Source: JBBRLA01 sp038231615
GTDB taxonomy: Bacteria; Myxococcota_A; Polyangia; Palsa-1104; JAEUJZ01
Assembly (NCBI GenBank): GCA_038231615.1
Contig: JBBRLA010000058.1
Location: 1-21,052, forward strand
Length of the DNA stretch: 21,052 nt
Reading direction: 5' to 3'
The notes beneath the pieces are model-generated. The model was not told the origin of the DNA and searched no databases. It saw only the letters and a list, made by a program, of their open reading frames with translations. Below, piece after piece: positions 1-7,650 of this stretch. A program made the translations under genes and the position numbers. Position 1 is the first letter of the stretch; each line of letters starts with the position of its first letter.

Positions 1-3000
1 CGATCGTCGGCGGGCAGCGGACCTGTGGTTCCGCGTCGGGCTGCTGCTGCACGCGCTGAACCCGCTGGCGACCCGCAAGATCGGGCCGGTAGAGCAGAGC
101 CTGCAGCAGGCGCTCCAGCTTGAGCCAGCGTATGAACCGGCGCTGGTGGTGCTGGGGTCGCGGGTGATCAGCTCGGAGCGCAGCGAAGAGGCGCCGCCGA
201 TCCCAGGGACCTCGACGGTAGACCTGCTGGTGGCGGCGTTGCGGGCGCATCTGGCGGTGGCCTCGGGCCGCCCGGAGGAGCTGGCGTTGCGGCTGCGCAT
301 CGCGGGGTTGCAGCAGCACGAGGCGCGAGACCCGGCGGCGGCCCGGGAGAGCCTCAAGCTCCTGCGGGAACTCTTGCCGGGGCTGCCCGAGGGGGGGATG
401 ATCGACGATGCCCTGCTGGAACTGGCCCTGCGAAGCGGTGATCGGAGCGGTTTGCTGGGGCTGGTCGATCAGGCGTTGCGGGCGTTACAGACGGACCAGG
501 ACCCGGATCGGCGCTTCGCCCTGCTTCTGCGCGCGGGCGAACTGCACGAGGCGAAGGGGCAGCTACCGAAGGCTTCGGAGCGCTTCGCCGAGGCGCTGGA
601 GCTGCGCCGCGGCCACCCGGTGGCACGGGACGCACTGGCGCGCACGTATCTGGCCGCGGGGCTTTACCCCTCGCTGAAGAAGCTGGCGGAGACCGAACTG
701 GCGGAGGCAGTGGACGTGGCGGGCCGGGTCAGCGCCTATGAACGAATGGCGCTGGTCGCGAGCCTGGACCCGTCGCGTGGAGGACGATCGATGGACCGCG
801 GCGCCTCCGGCGCTTCTCTATCGATGGACCGCGGTGCCTCCGGCGCTGCTCTATCGATGGACCGCGGCGCCTCCGGCGCTTCGCGATCGAATGCTGCGGT
901 GGATGCGTACCGGGCCATCCTGGCGGTGGACGCCAATCACCACATGGCGATGCGGGTGCTTGAACGGCACTTCATCTCCCAGGAGGAGACCGGCGAGCTG
1001 GTGCATCTGTACGAGCAGATCGGGCTGACCGCCACCGACTCGGCATTCGCGGTGCACATCCACCTGGATCGGGCGCGTCTGCGGCAGCGGTTGGCCTGGC
1101 AGAGCGAGCGGGAAGGGACCAGCGAAGGCCAGGGGATCTTCAACGAGCTGGAGAACGACTTCCGCCTGGCCCTCTTCCGCGACGGGCATAGCCGGCCGGC
1201 GCTGCGCCATGTGCTGGCCTCGGCGCTGCGGACGCACGATCTGAACCAGGTGGCGGACCTGTCGATCCGGCTGGCGGACATCTGCGACCAGTCGGGGGCC
1301 GGGCGGGGCGAGGCCGGCGACGGGCGGGCGGCGGCGGTGTTCCTGACGCGGGCGGCGGAGTGCTACGAGGCGCTGCAGCAGGGCCCCGAGGTGATCACCG
1401 GGCCGTATCGCGCGGCGCTGGAGCGAAACCCGCGGCACCTGCCGGCGCTGCGGAACCTCCTGCGCTATGCCATCGAGCAGGAGGCGTGGCAGGACGCCGT
1501 CGACCTGAGCGAGCTTCTGGGCGCGGCGCTGCACGAACCGGACGAACGCTATCGCAGCTACCTGCTGGCGGCGGCCCTGGCGGAGGATCGTCTGGGGGAC
1601 GTGGTCCGGGCAAGTTCCCTGTACCGGGATGCGCTGCGGGTCGATCCCCAGCAGAAGGGTGCGTTCCATCGCTTGCGGCTGCTGCTCTCCGGGCAGGGCG
1701 CGGCCCCGGCGAACCCGGCGCAGCTCAGCGAGCTTCTGACGGAGCAGTTGCGCACGGCGTCGGATCCGCGGCGGCAGGTCGAGCTGCACGTGGAGTTCGC
1801 GCGGCTCCTGCGCGACGACCTGGGGAACCGGGTGCGCGCCAAGGTCGAGCTGCGACAAGCGCTGGTCTATGCACCCATGGATCCGGAGGTCCTGGCGATG
1901 CTCGCGGACCTGCACTACCGGGACGAGGAATGGGCGGAGACGGCGGAGCTGTTGATCCGGCAGGCCCGGGTGGAGCGGCGGCAGGACGAGCTGGCGCAGA
2001 TCTTCCTGCTTTTGGGGCAGATCCACAGTGAGTATTTGCCGGACTCGCGGCGGGCGGTGGCCAGCTACTCGCGGGTGCTGGAACTGGTGCCCGATCATGT
2101 GGGGGCGCTCTCGCAGCTCTCGGCGCTGTACCTGAAGCAGCAGCGCCCGGAGATGGCGATTCCGCTGCTCAAGCAACTGGCGGATCTGGTGTCGGACAAG
2201 GAGCAGAAGATCGCCTATCTGCACCGGGCCGCGCGGCTTCACGAGGCGGCGGACGAGCGCCGGGCGGCGGAGGGGACGCTGCGCCAGGCGATGGAACTGG
2301 ACCCGATGTACCTGCCGGCAGTGGGCGAGCTGGCGCGGTACTTCGATCGACAGTCGGACGTGCAGTCGATGCGCGTGCACCTGGATCGGGCAGCGGCAAG
2401 GTGGCGGCACGTGCTGCGGGAGCGCTCGGAGGACGTCCCGGCGTACCAGGCGCTCTTGCAGATCTATCTGTGGCGGCGGGCGTACGACCAAGCCCGGGTG
2501 GCGGCGGACATCGTGGTCGCGCTGGAGGGAGTTGCCAGCCTGCCGGCCGAGGCCCAGACGCTGATGGAGCGGCACGAGATCACGTACCCGGGCACCGCGC
2601 TACGAGACCCGGCATTGGACGACCTGCTTTACCCCCAGGCGCTGCCGCCGGGGTTTCGGCACCTCTTTTCGCTGCTGCACGAGCCGCTAGGGAAGCTGTA
2701 CCGGACGGATGCCAAGAAGCTCACGCAGATGGGCATCGACAAACGGGAGCGGCTGCCCCGAGGCGGCTATCCCCTGCGCGAGCTGGCCAACCGGATCGCC
2801 CAGGACCTGGGCATCGGCGAGTTCGAGGTCTATGTGACCGCCGCGCAGGGACGGGACGATCAGGGACGGCCAGCGCCCTACTGCACGCTGGAGGCGACAG
2901 AGGTCCCGTCGCTGATCATCAGCCAGTCGATCCTGGTCGGGGCGACGGAGGAGGAGCTGCGGTTCTTGCTGGGGCGGTTGCTGAAGCTATTGCAGGGGCA

Positions 3001-3406
3001 CATGACGCTGCCGCTGCGGCTGTCCCCGGATGACCTGGGGCTGCTGGTCGGGGGGCTGGTGCGGCAGTTCGTCAGCGACTATGTCCCGATCGGCATCCCG
3101 GAGAAGCGCATCATCGCCGAGGCGCAGCGGCTGCAGCGGCTGATCCCGAAGAAGCTGCACCAGCAGCTTCTTCCGTTTGCCCTGGAGTGCTCTTCCAGTT
3201 CCCTGGACCTGTCCAGCACCGAGATGATGCTGACGACGGTGGGCAATCACGCCGGCCTGCTGATCTGCGGCAGGTTCGCCAGCGCCTATTCGGCGCTTCG
3301 GCGGCTGGGGCCGGGGGCGGAGGCGCAGGTACGAGAGCTTTTGCGGTTCGCGGTCAGCGAGGAGTTCGCGGAGCTGCGGCGGCTGCTGGCGCCCTCGCAG
3401 TCGTGA
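1..3406 (+). CDS. Giant tetratricopeptide-repeat protein, 5'-truncated by the window edge
   Basis: The reading frame is open from base 2 to the TGA at 3404-3406, giving 1134 visible residues. The in-frame GTG at 146 is not the true start, because TPR-like sequence (ending ALQLEPAYEPALVVLG) runs continuously across it. Most of the protein is helical repeats of about 34 residues with the TPR pattern of small and aromatic residues closing in D-P motifs, for example AMELDPMYLPAVGELARYF and VLELVPDHVGALSQLSALY. TPR arrays bind proteins; no partner is identifiable here. The last 240 residues or so (from about 2590) form a separate, non-TPR globular domain. A 33-bp tandem repeat sits at 787-885. There is no visible enzyme motif, so a scaffold role is inferred. 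The gene heads a tightly packed plus-strand run ending in greA. TPR assignment is firm; function is unknown. Confidence 0.85.
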   Translation, partial: DRRRAADLWFRVGLLLHALNPLATRKIGPVEQSLQQALQLEPAYEPALVVLGSRVISSERSEEAPPIPGTSTVDLLVAALRAHLAVASGRPEELALRLRIAGLQQHEARDPAAARESLKLLRELLPGLPEGGMIDDALLELALRSGDRSGLLGLVDQALRALQTDQDPDRRFALLLRAGELHEAKGQLPKASERFAEALELRRGHPVARDALARTYLAAGLYPSLKKLAETELAEAVDVAGRVSAYERMALVASLDPSRGGRSMDRGASGASLSMDRGASGAALSMDRGASGASRSNAAVDAYRAILAVDANHHMAMRVLERHFISQEETGELVHLYEQIGLTATDSAFAVHIHLDRARLRQRLAWQSEREGTSEGQGIFNELENDFRLALFRDGHSRPALRHVLASALRTHDLNQVADLSIRLADICDQSGAGRGEAGDGRAAAVFLTRAAECYEALQQGPEVITGPYRAALERNPRHLPALRNLLRYAIEQEAWQDAVDLSELLGAALHEPDERYRSYLLAAALAEDRLGDVVRASSLYRDALRVDPQQKGAFHRLRLLLSGQGAAPANPAQLSELLTEQLRTASDPRRQVELHVEFARLLRDDLGNRVRAKVELRQALVYAPMDPEVLAMLADLHYRDEEWAETAELLIRQARVERRQDELAQIFLLLGQIHSEYLPDSRRAVASYSRVLELVPDHVGALSQLSALYLKQQRPEMAIPLLKQLADLVSDKEQKIAYLHRAARLHEAADERRAAEGTLRQAMELDPMYLPAVGELARYFDRQSDVQSMRVHLDRAAARWRHVLRERSEDVPAYQALLQIYLWRRAYDQARVAADIVVALEGVASLPAEAQTLMERHEITYPGTALRDPALDDLLYPQALPPGFRHLFSLLHEPLGKLYRTDAKKLTQMGIDKRERLPRGGYPLRELANRIAQDLGIGEFEVYVTAAQGRDDQGRPAPYCTLEATEVPSLIISQSILVGATEEELRFLLGRLLKLLQGHMTLPLRLSPDDLGLLVGGLVRQFVSDYVPIGIPEKRIIAEAQRLQRLIPKKLHQQLLPFALECSSSSLDLSSTEMMLTTVGNHAGLLICGRFASAYSALRRLGPGAEAQVRELLRFAVSEEFAELRRLLAPSQS
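787..885 (+). repeat. 33-bp in-frame tandem repeat, 3 copies, inside the TPR gene
   Basis: Copies lie at 787-819, 820-852 and 853-885, each starting atcgatggaccgcgg. They differ at only a few bases and encode three 11-residue units of the form SMDRGASGAxL. The tract interrupts the helical TPR pattern with a Gly/Ser/Ala-rich stretch, so it probably forms a flexible loop between repeats. Confidence 0.9.
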
Positions 3407-3437
3407 AGGCGTGACGCCGCCATGATAGGGTGATTCC

Positions 3438-4070
3438 ATGAAAATGATCGGACTCGATGCTCTGATGACCGGCCTCGCTTACCTTCGCGGGAACCCCTCG
3501 TTTCTGATCCGCGCGGCGGCGAACACTGCGCGGCTCAAGCTTGGGGTCCCCATCTCGGCCCTGAGCTGGCTGGCGGTCAAGCTGTCGAAGGGGCGAGCGC
3601 CGGCCGATCTGGAGCTTCGGGCGAACCCGCCCGCACTGGGGATCGGGGCCACGGTGAACGTGATGGGCACGGATCTCCATGTCAGCGCCGCCATTTCCGT
3701 CGAGCGCGTCCAGTTGACCCGAGAGCAGGTACTGCTGTCGGTGAAGGTGAAGGACCTGGCGGTCAAGGCCCCGCCCAAGAGCCCGATGGCGCAGATGCTC
3801 ATGGCCATGGATCTGAGCAAGCCGGGCAATCTGATGGCGTTCCTGCCGATGAAGTTGCCTGCCCTGATCGAGGCGCGCGATGACCTTTTTATCTTCGATC
3901 TGTTGAAACTGAAGAAGCTCCGCGAGAACCTCCAGCTGGTGCGCGTGCTGGGGGCGCTGTCGGAAGTGGTCTCGATCAAAGAGCTGAAGACAGAGAAGGA
4001 TCTGCTGGTGCTGAGCATACGGGCCCACCCGAGCCGCTTGCCCGCGGCCCTCGCGAGCCTGGGAGGCTGA
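3438..4070 (+). CDS. Unrecognised 210-aa protein, possibly lipid-binding
   Basis: I do not recognise this protein. It starts at the ATG at 3438, 31 nt after the TPR gene, behind a weak AGGG-containing site, and ends 8 nt before the dehydrogenase start, so co-transcription is likely. The N-terminus (residues 1-55) is amphipathic with Leu/Ile and scattered Lys/Arg, without a convincing signal peptide. The middle (about 60-115) alternates hydrophobic and polar residues as in beta strands (VNVMGTDLHVSAAISVERV, then VLLSVKVKDLAVKAPP). A Met/Leu-rich segment (SPMAQMLMAMDLS, NLMAFLPMKLP) follows. The strand-rich core with an aliphatic segment faintly recalls bacterial DUF2993/TULIP-like lipid-binding folds; this is only a guess from pattern. 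Base composition matches its neighbours. Confidence 0.7.
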   Translation: MKMIGLDALMTGLAYLRGNPSFLIRAAANTARLKLGVPISALSWLAVKLSKGRAPADLELRANPPALGIGATVNVMGTDLHVSAAISVERVQLTREQVLLSVKVKDLAVKAPPKSPMAQMLMAMDLSKPGNLMAFLPMKLPALIEARDDLFIFDLLKLKKLRENLQLVRVLGALSEVVSIKELKTEKDLLVLSIRAHPSRLPAALASLGG

Positions 4071-4078
4071 ACGAAGCC

Positions 4079-4960
4079 ATGTCGGCGCCGGAATATCTGG
4101 TCTCGCCGTTCAGGGCGGATCTTTTGCAGGGGCGGGTCGCGATCGTCACCGGGGGTGGGACGGGGATCGGCCGGGCCATCGCCCGGGAAATGGGCAGGAC
4201 CGGAGCGCAGGTGGCCATCTGCGGCAGGCGGGCAGAGCCGCTGGCCGCGGTGGAAGTGGAGTTTCAGGAATTCGGGGGCGAATGCTTCCAGCAGACCTGC
4301 GACATCCGGGAGATGGAACAGGTGAAGCGGTTCGTGGAGGCGGTCAAGGGACGTTTTGGGCGGATTGACATTCTGGTGAACAACGCCGGGGGCCAGCGGC
4401 CGTATCCCGCGCAGTTCATGCCTTTCGAGCACTTCGAGAAGGTTATTCGGAACAACCTGGTAGGCACCTTCGCGATGACGCAGACGGTGGCCAACGCGGC
4501 GATGATCCCGCAGCGAAGCGGGGCGATCGTCAACATCATCGCGGAGATCTACCGAGGATTTCCGGGGATGGCACACACGGGCGCGGCGCGGGCCGGGGTC
4601 GATAATCTGACCAAGAGCTTGGCGGTGGAATGGTCTCCGTACAAGATCCGGGTCAATGCCATCGCGCCGGGGATCATCCGCACAAGCGGAACGGATCGCT
4701 ATCCCGAGGAACTGCTGGTGGTGGCCAAAAGGGAGACGCCCTGGAGGCGCCTGGGCGCACCAGAAGAGGTCGCGCACCTGTGCGTCTACCTGGCCAGCGC
4801 CGCCGCGGACTTCGTCACGGGAGCAACCTATTACATCGATGGGGGTCTGGCACTATGGGGCTCGATGTTCCCGCTGCCAGAACCAGAAGAGGAAGAGGAC
4901 CGGCCAGGCGCCGGTAGGCTTCCTGTTCTCGATCGCCCTGTAGTTCACACCAAGGAATGA
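4079..4960 (+). CDS. Short-chain dehydrogenase/reductase, trans-2-enoyl-CoA reductase (PECR)-like
   Basis: This 293-aa classical SDR has the Rossmann dinucleotide motif TGGGTGIG at residues 24-31, an Arg pair at 50-51 (CGRR) that suggests NADPH preference, NNAG at 101-104, and a C-terminal IDGG. The usual YxxxK catalytic pair is absent: the aligned segment reads HTGAARAGVDNLTKSLA (166-182), with Thr and Arg at the Tyr and Lys positions. Eukaryotic peroxisomal trans-2-enoyl-CoA reductase has nearly the same segment (from memory, HSGAARAGVYNLTKSLA), so I infer reduction of an enoyl- or dienoyl-CoA in the cytoplasm. An acidic extra tail (PEPEEEED) follows the SDR fold. The stop codon abuts the greA ATG directly, which implies translational coupling. 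Substrate is unproven. Confidence 0.88.
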   Translation: MSAPEYLVSPFRADLLQGRVAIVTGGGTGIGRAIAREMGRTGAQVAICGRRAEPLAAVEVEFQEFGGECFQQTCDIREMEQVKRFVEAVKGRFGRIDILVNNAGGQRPYPAQFMPFEHFEKVIRNNLVGTFAMTQTVANAAMIPQRSGAIVNIIAEIYRGFPGMAHTGAARAGVDNLTKSLAVEWSPYKIRVNAIAPGIIRTSGTDRYPEELLVVAKRETPWRRLGAPEEVAHLCVYLASAAADFVTGATYYIDGGLALWGSMFPLPEPEEEEDRPGAGRLPVLDRPVVHTKE

Positions 4961-5452
4961 ATGACGATGCCTGACCAGTACCCCATGACGCCGCGCGGGC
5001 TAGTGCATTTGAAGGAAGAGCTCAAGCAGCGGAAGGAAATCGACCGATTCAAGATCGTCCGTGCCATCGAGGAGGCCAGGGCCCACGGCGACTTGAGCGA
5101 GAACGCCGAGTACAGCGCCGCCAAGGAAGCGCAGTCTCACAACGAAGGACGCGTCGGCAAGCTGGAAGAGCTGATCGCGCTAGCGAATGTCATCGACCCA
5201 AAGAGCCTGCAGGGGCCGAAGGTCGTCTTCGGCGCCACGGTGACCATCCAGGATACCGAATCCGGTGAACGGCAGACCTTCGGCATCGTGGGTGAGCACG
5301 AGGGAGACATCAAGGCCGGGCGGATGAGCATCACTGCGCCCGTGGCCCGCGCCCTCATCGGGAGAGAGGTCGGGGACACGGTCCAGGTACGGGCACCCAA
5401 GGGTGCCAAGGAATACGAGATCGTCAACCTCAAGTTCATCGCCCTCGACTGA
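4961..5452 (+). CDS. greA: Transcription elongation factor GreA
   Basis: The 163-aa product matches GreA in length (usually about 158) and architecture. The N-terminal coiled coil (about residues 8-78) has the signature RAIEEARAHGDLSENAEYSAAKEAQ, with acidic tip residues D44 and E47 that enter the RNA polymerase secondary channel and stimulate cleavage of backtracked transcripts. The C-terminal FKBP-like domain runs from about 85 to 160 (VVFGATVTIQDTESGE, ITAPVARALIGREVGD). The ATG at 4961 follows the dehydrogenase TGA immediately, and AAGGA at 4950-4954 gives a 6-nt spacing; ATG 4967 is a weaker alternative. The gene converges on the O-antigen ligase gene only 20 nt away. Confidence 0.97.
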   Translation: MTMPDQYPMTPRGLVHLKEELKQRKEIDRFKIVRAIEEARAHGDLSENAEYSAAKEAQSHNEGRVGKLEELIALANVIDPKSLQGPKVVFGATVTIQDTESGERQTFGIVGEHEGDIKAGRMSITAPVARALIGREVGDTVQVRAPKGAKEYEIVNLKFIALD

Positions 5453-5465
5453 TCTGCCTCGCGAT

Positions 5466-5487
5466 CTCGAGGTCAATCGACCTTGAG
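5466..5487. terminator. Hairpin between convergent greA and O-antigen ligase genes
   Basis: ctcgaggtc (5466-5474) pairs with gaccttgag (5479-5487) around a 4-nt loop; on the plus-strand RNA the single non-Watson-Crick position is a G-U pair. It begins 14 nt past the greA stop and overlaps the last codons of the minus-strand gene. No U-tract follows on either strand, so an intrinsic terminator is only plausible. Confidence 0.35.
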
Positions 5488-6861
5488 CCGGGACATGACG
5501 AAGATGGCGCCCGTGACCATCACGTCGGCCGCCATCACGAATCCCGCATCCAGCAGCGAATACCGCACCTCGAACTCGGGATCGTGGCGTCGGCAGGCAT
5601 TGTAGAAGGCGCCGGCCAGCCCCAGGTAGACGAAAAGCACCACGTGGTAGCTGAACGACAGGAAGAAGATCCCGACGAGCAACCCGCAGTAGCTCGCCAG
5701 AAGGGCCATGGCCCAGGTCATGGCGACCTGCGCCTCGGGACGCCCGGCGTAGCGACGTAGCGCCACCACCAGGATCTTCATCGATAGGTAAAGCGTGCTG
5801 CTCCACAGAAACAATCCCGGCAGCCCCATTTCCGCCAGGGCCAGCAGATAAGAATTGTGCGCAGTGATGAAGTGATGTTCGACGAACTGCGTGATCCCCA
5901 CGCCGAGTACCGGGCTCGAGCGAATCATGTCGATGCCCGCATACAGCGCCTCGGCTCGCTCGTTCGCCGAAGAGTCCGCCTCGGCACCACTGCGCCCGCC
6001 GAGCAAGAGGATCGGCACCCCGATGAGCAGCCCCGAGACTGCCCCGCTGACCAGGCCGAAGCGCCGCACGAAATAGGACCCCAGCACCGCGATGAAGACC
6101 AACTGCCCTCCCCGCGACTGCGTGTACACCGTGCACATGCCGACCAGGATGACCGTCAACCCCGCCAGCAGTGCCCGCAGTACCTTCCGCCGCCGCTCCC
6201 AGAAGGCGAAGGCGAAGGGCACCACCATGCCGATGGCCAGGGCCATCTCGTTGGGGTCTTGCAGAATCCCCCGGTAGCGCACGCGCCCATGGCCGATGGA
6301 CGAGGTCCCAAGAAGGCCCGGCCGCTCGCACAGGTAGTCCGCCCCGGGCTCGATGTCCCCGGTGAAGCATTCCCGGTTGGTCTCGCACGGGCGGCCATCG
6401 TACTTTCCGCCCGCCAGTTCCCGGTCCGCCCAGGCATCTTTCAGCTGAAAGCACCCGAAAGGCTGATGGGCCTGGTGGACCCCGATCCCCGCGATGGTCA
6501 GCCCCAGCAAAAGCAGCGTCCCGACCATGATCTGAAAGCTGCGGAAGCTGGTCACGCCGTGGGCGATCAGCACCATCACCACCCAGGGGATCAGGATGCG
6601 GTTGAAACCATCGTAGGCGGCGCTGCTCCCGGCCTTCACGAACGTCGCCAGAATCCCCCACAGACCCAGCAGGAGCACCCAGCGCAGCGTCGGTGCCGGG
6701 GCTACCTCTGCACGGTGCAGCCGCACGTCGATGACCAGGCCCAGCGCCGCCAGCACCGCGCACAGGTTCAGCGCCGGGATCGCCTGCAGCGAAGGGATTG
6801 CCTCCTGGGGCCGCAAATACAGGAAAAAAAGCAGGGAGCAAAGCCCGAACAACGAGAACAT
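5473..6861 (-). CDS. O-antigen ligase / Wzy polymerase family membrane protein
   Basis: This 462-aa polytopic membrane protein has roughly ten to twelve hydrophobic segments and a large extracytoplasmic loop before the C-terminal helices. Family hallmarks are YTQSRGG at residues 246-252, VLGVGITQF at 318-326 and AHNSYLLALAEMGLPGL at 334-350, as in WaaL and Wzy proteins that transfer or polymerise undecaprenyl-linked glycans at the periplasmic face. LQDPNEMA (200-207) is another conserved-looking motif. An insertion at about 137-180 contains four cysteines (137, 159, 165, 178). The start at 6861 lacks a clear Shine-Dalgarno site but the N-terminus begins with a hydrophobic helix. It is divergent from the export lipoprotein gene. 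Polymerase and ligase cannot be told apart by sequence alone. Confidence 0.9.
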   Translation of the reverse strand: MFSLFGLCSLLFFLYLRPQEAIPSLQAIPALNLCAVLAALGLVIDVRLHRAEVAPAPTLRWVLLLGLWGILATFVKAGSSAAYDGFNRILIPWVVMVLIAHGVTSFRSFQIMVGTLLLLGLTIAGIGVHQAHQPFGCFQLKDAWADRELAGGKYDGRPCETNRECFTGDIEPGADYLCERPGLLGTSSIGHGRVRYRGILQDPNEMALAIGMVVPFAFAFWERRRKVLRALLAGLTVILVGMCTVYTQSRGGQLVFIAVLGSYFVRRFGLVSGAVSGLLIGVPILLLGGRSGAEADSSANERAEALYAGIDMIRSSPVLGVGITQFVEHHFITAHNSYLLALAEMGLPGLFLWSSTLYLSMKILVVALRRYAGRPEAQVAMTWAMALLASYCGLLVGIFFLSFSYHVVLFVYLGLAGAFYNACRRHDPEFEVRYSLLDAGFVMAADVMVTGAIFVMSRLKVD

Positions 6862-6924
6862 CAGGCCGGCTCAACGCCGTCGGCGGTGGTATGGTGTGTG
6901 GACGCCATGAACATGGAGACAAGT
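6862..6924. promoter_or_regulatory. Divergent intergenic region, ligase (-) / export lipoprotein (+)
   Basis: Sixty-three bases separate the two divergent starts, so both promoters must lie here or inside the flanking coding ends. TATGGT at 6892-6897 is a possible plus-strand -10. GGAG at 6915-6918, 6 nt before the ATG at 6925, is a good ribosome site that decides the lipoprotein start. No convincing -35 was seen. Confidence 0.35.
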
Positions 6925-7563
6925 ATGCGCCATCGCGCCTCTGGCCGGGTCTGGCCATTTGCCCTTGATCTGAGATTCCTTCGCCCGGGACTGCTGGTCC
7001 TCTGCGCCACTCTCGTCGTCGCCTGCACACCGGACATCTCCTATCAATATAATCGCGAACCCGACCCGCGTACCACCGACTACGTCCTCGGACCCAGCGA
7101 CACCATCCGCATCAACGTGTGGAAAAACCCCGAGCTGTCCACCGAGACCATCGTCCGCCCCGACGGGACCGTCACCATGTCCCTCATCGGCGACATCAAG
7201 GCCTCCGGGCGTACCACCAAGCAGCTCCGCGACGACATCGTCCACGGCCTCGGCGCCTATCTCAAAAGCGAAGAGACCCCGGTGACCGTGGCCGTGACCA
7301 CCGTCAACAGCTACCGCTTCACCGTCAGCGGCAACGTCGAGCACGGCGGCATCTACTCGCCCAAGTACTACGTCACCGTCAGCGACGCCCTGGCCCTGGC
7401 CGGGGGCCTGAACAAGTTCGCCAACGGCGATCGCATCACCATCGTCCGCTCCGGCGGCGGCAAGCAGCGCCGCATCCCGATCGCCTATTCCCAGATCCAG
7501 AACGGCGCCCACCCAGAAATGGACCTCGTCATCCTCAGCGGCGACACCATCCTCGTGCCCTAG
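6925..7563 (+). CDS. Polysaccharide export lipoprotein (Wza/Poly_export family, SLBB domain)
   Basis: The preferred start at 6925 has GGAG 6 nt upstream and gives 212 residues beginning MRHRASGRVW; ATG 6907 and 6913 are alternatives, and the frame upstream of them is non-coding shadow. A basic N-terminus and hydrophobic stretch (about 20-33) end in lipobox LVVAC with Cys34, predicting a lipoprotein. The Poly_export domain spans about 51-127 (DYVLGPSDTIRINVWKNPELS, VRPDGTVTMSLIGDI), followed by one SLBB-like domain (SYRFTVSGNVEHGGIY to the C-terminus). Such proteins form the periplasmic/outer-membrane conduit for exopolysaccharide. It is short beside E. coli Wza (about 380 aa) and has a single SLBB. 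The deacetylase gene follows on the same strand after 87 nt. Confidence 0.93.
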   Translation: MRHRASGRVWPFALDLRFLRPGLLVLCATLVVACTPDISYQYNREPDPRTTDYVLGPSDTIRINVWKNPELSTETIVRPDGTVTMSLIGDIKASGRTTKQLRDDIVHGLGAYLKSEETPVTVAVTTVNSYRFTVSGNVEHGGIYSPKYYVTVSDALALAGGLNKFANGDRITIVRSGGGKQRRIPIAYSQIQNGAHPEMDLVILSGDTILVP

Positions 7564-7650
7564 CAGGCCCGCCGCAAACCTGCGAAAATCAAACCTCTCG
7601 TCGCTTGTGCATGGCGATGGGGCTTCATCCTGTGCCAAAAGGACGTGAAC

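Noticed and set aside
851..2575. 574-codon minus-strand open frame
   Set aside because: It is antisense to the TPR gene, Arg/Gln/Pro/His-rich with no family pattern; long antisense frames are expected at this GC.
5453..5490. dif/XerCD-like site at the skew switch
   Set aside because: The convergent junction is GC-rich and shows no AT-rich 28-bp dif-like palindrome, only an ordinary hairpin.
5857..6906. Upstream extension of the export lipoprotein frame
   Set aside because: This stretch is antisense to the O-antigen ligase gene; the lipoprotein signal peptide and ribosome site place the real start at 6925.
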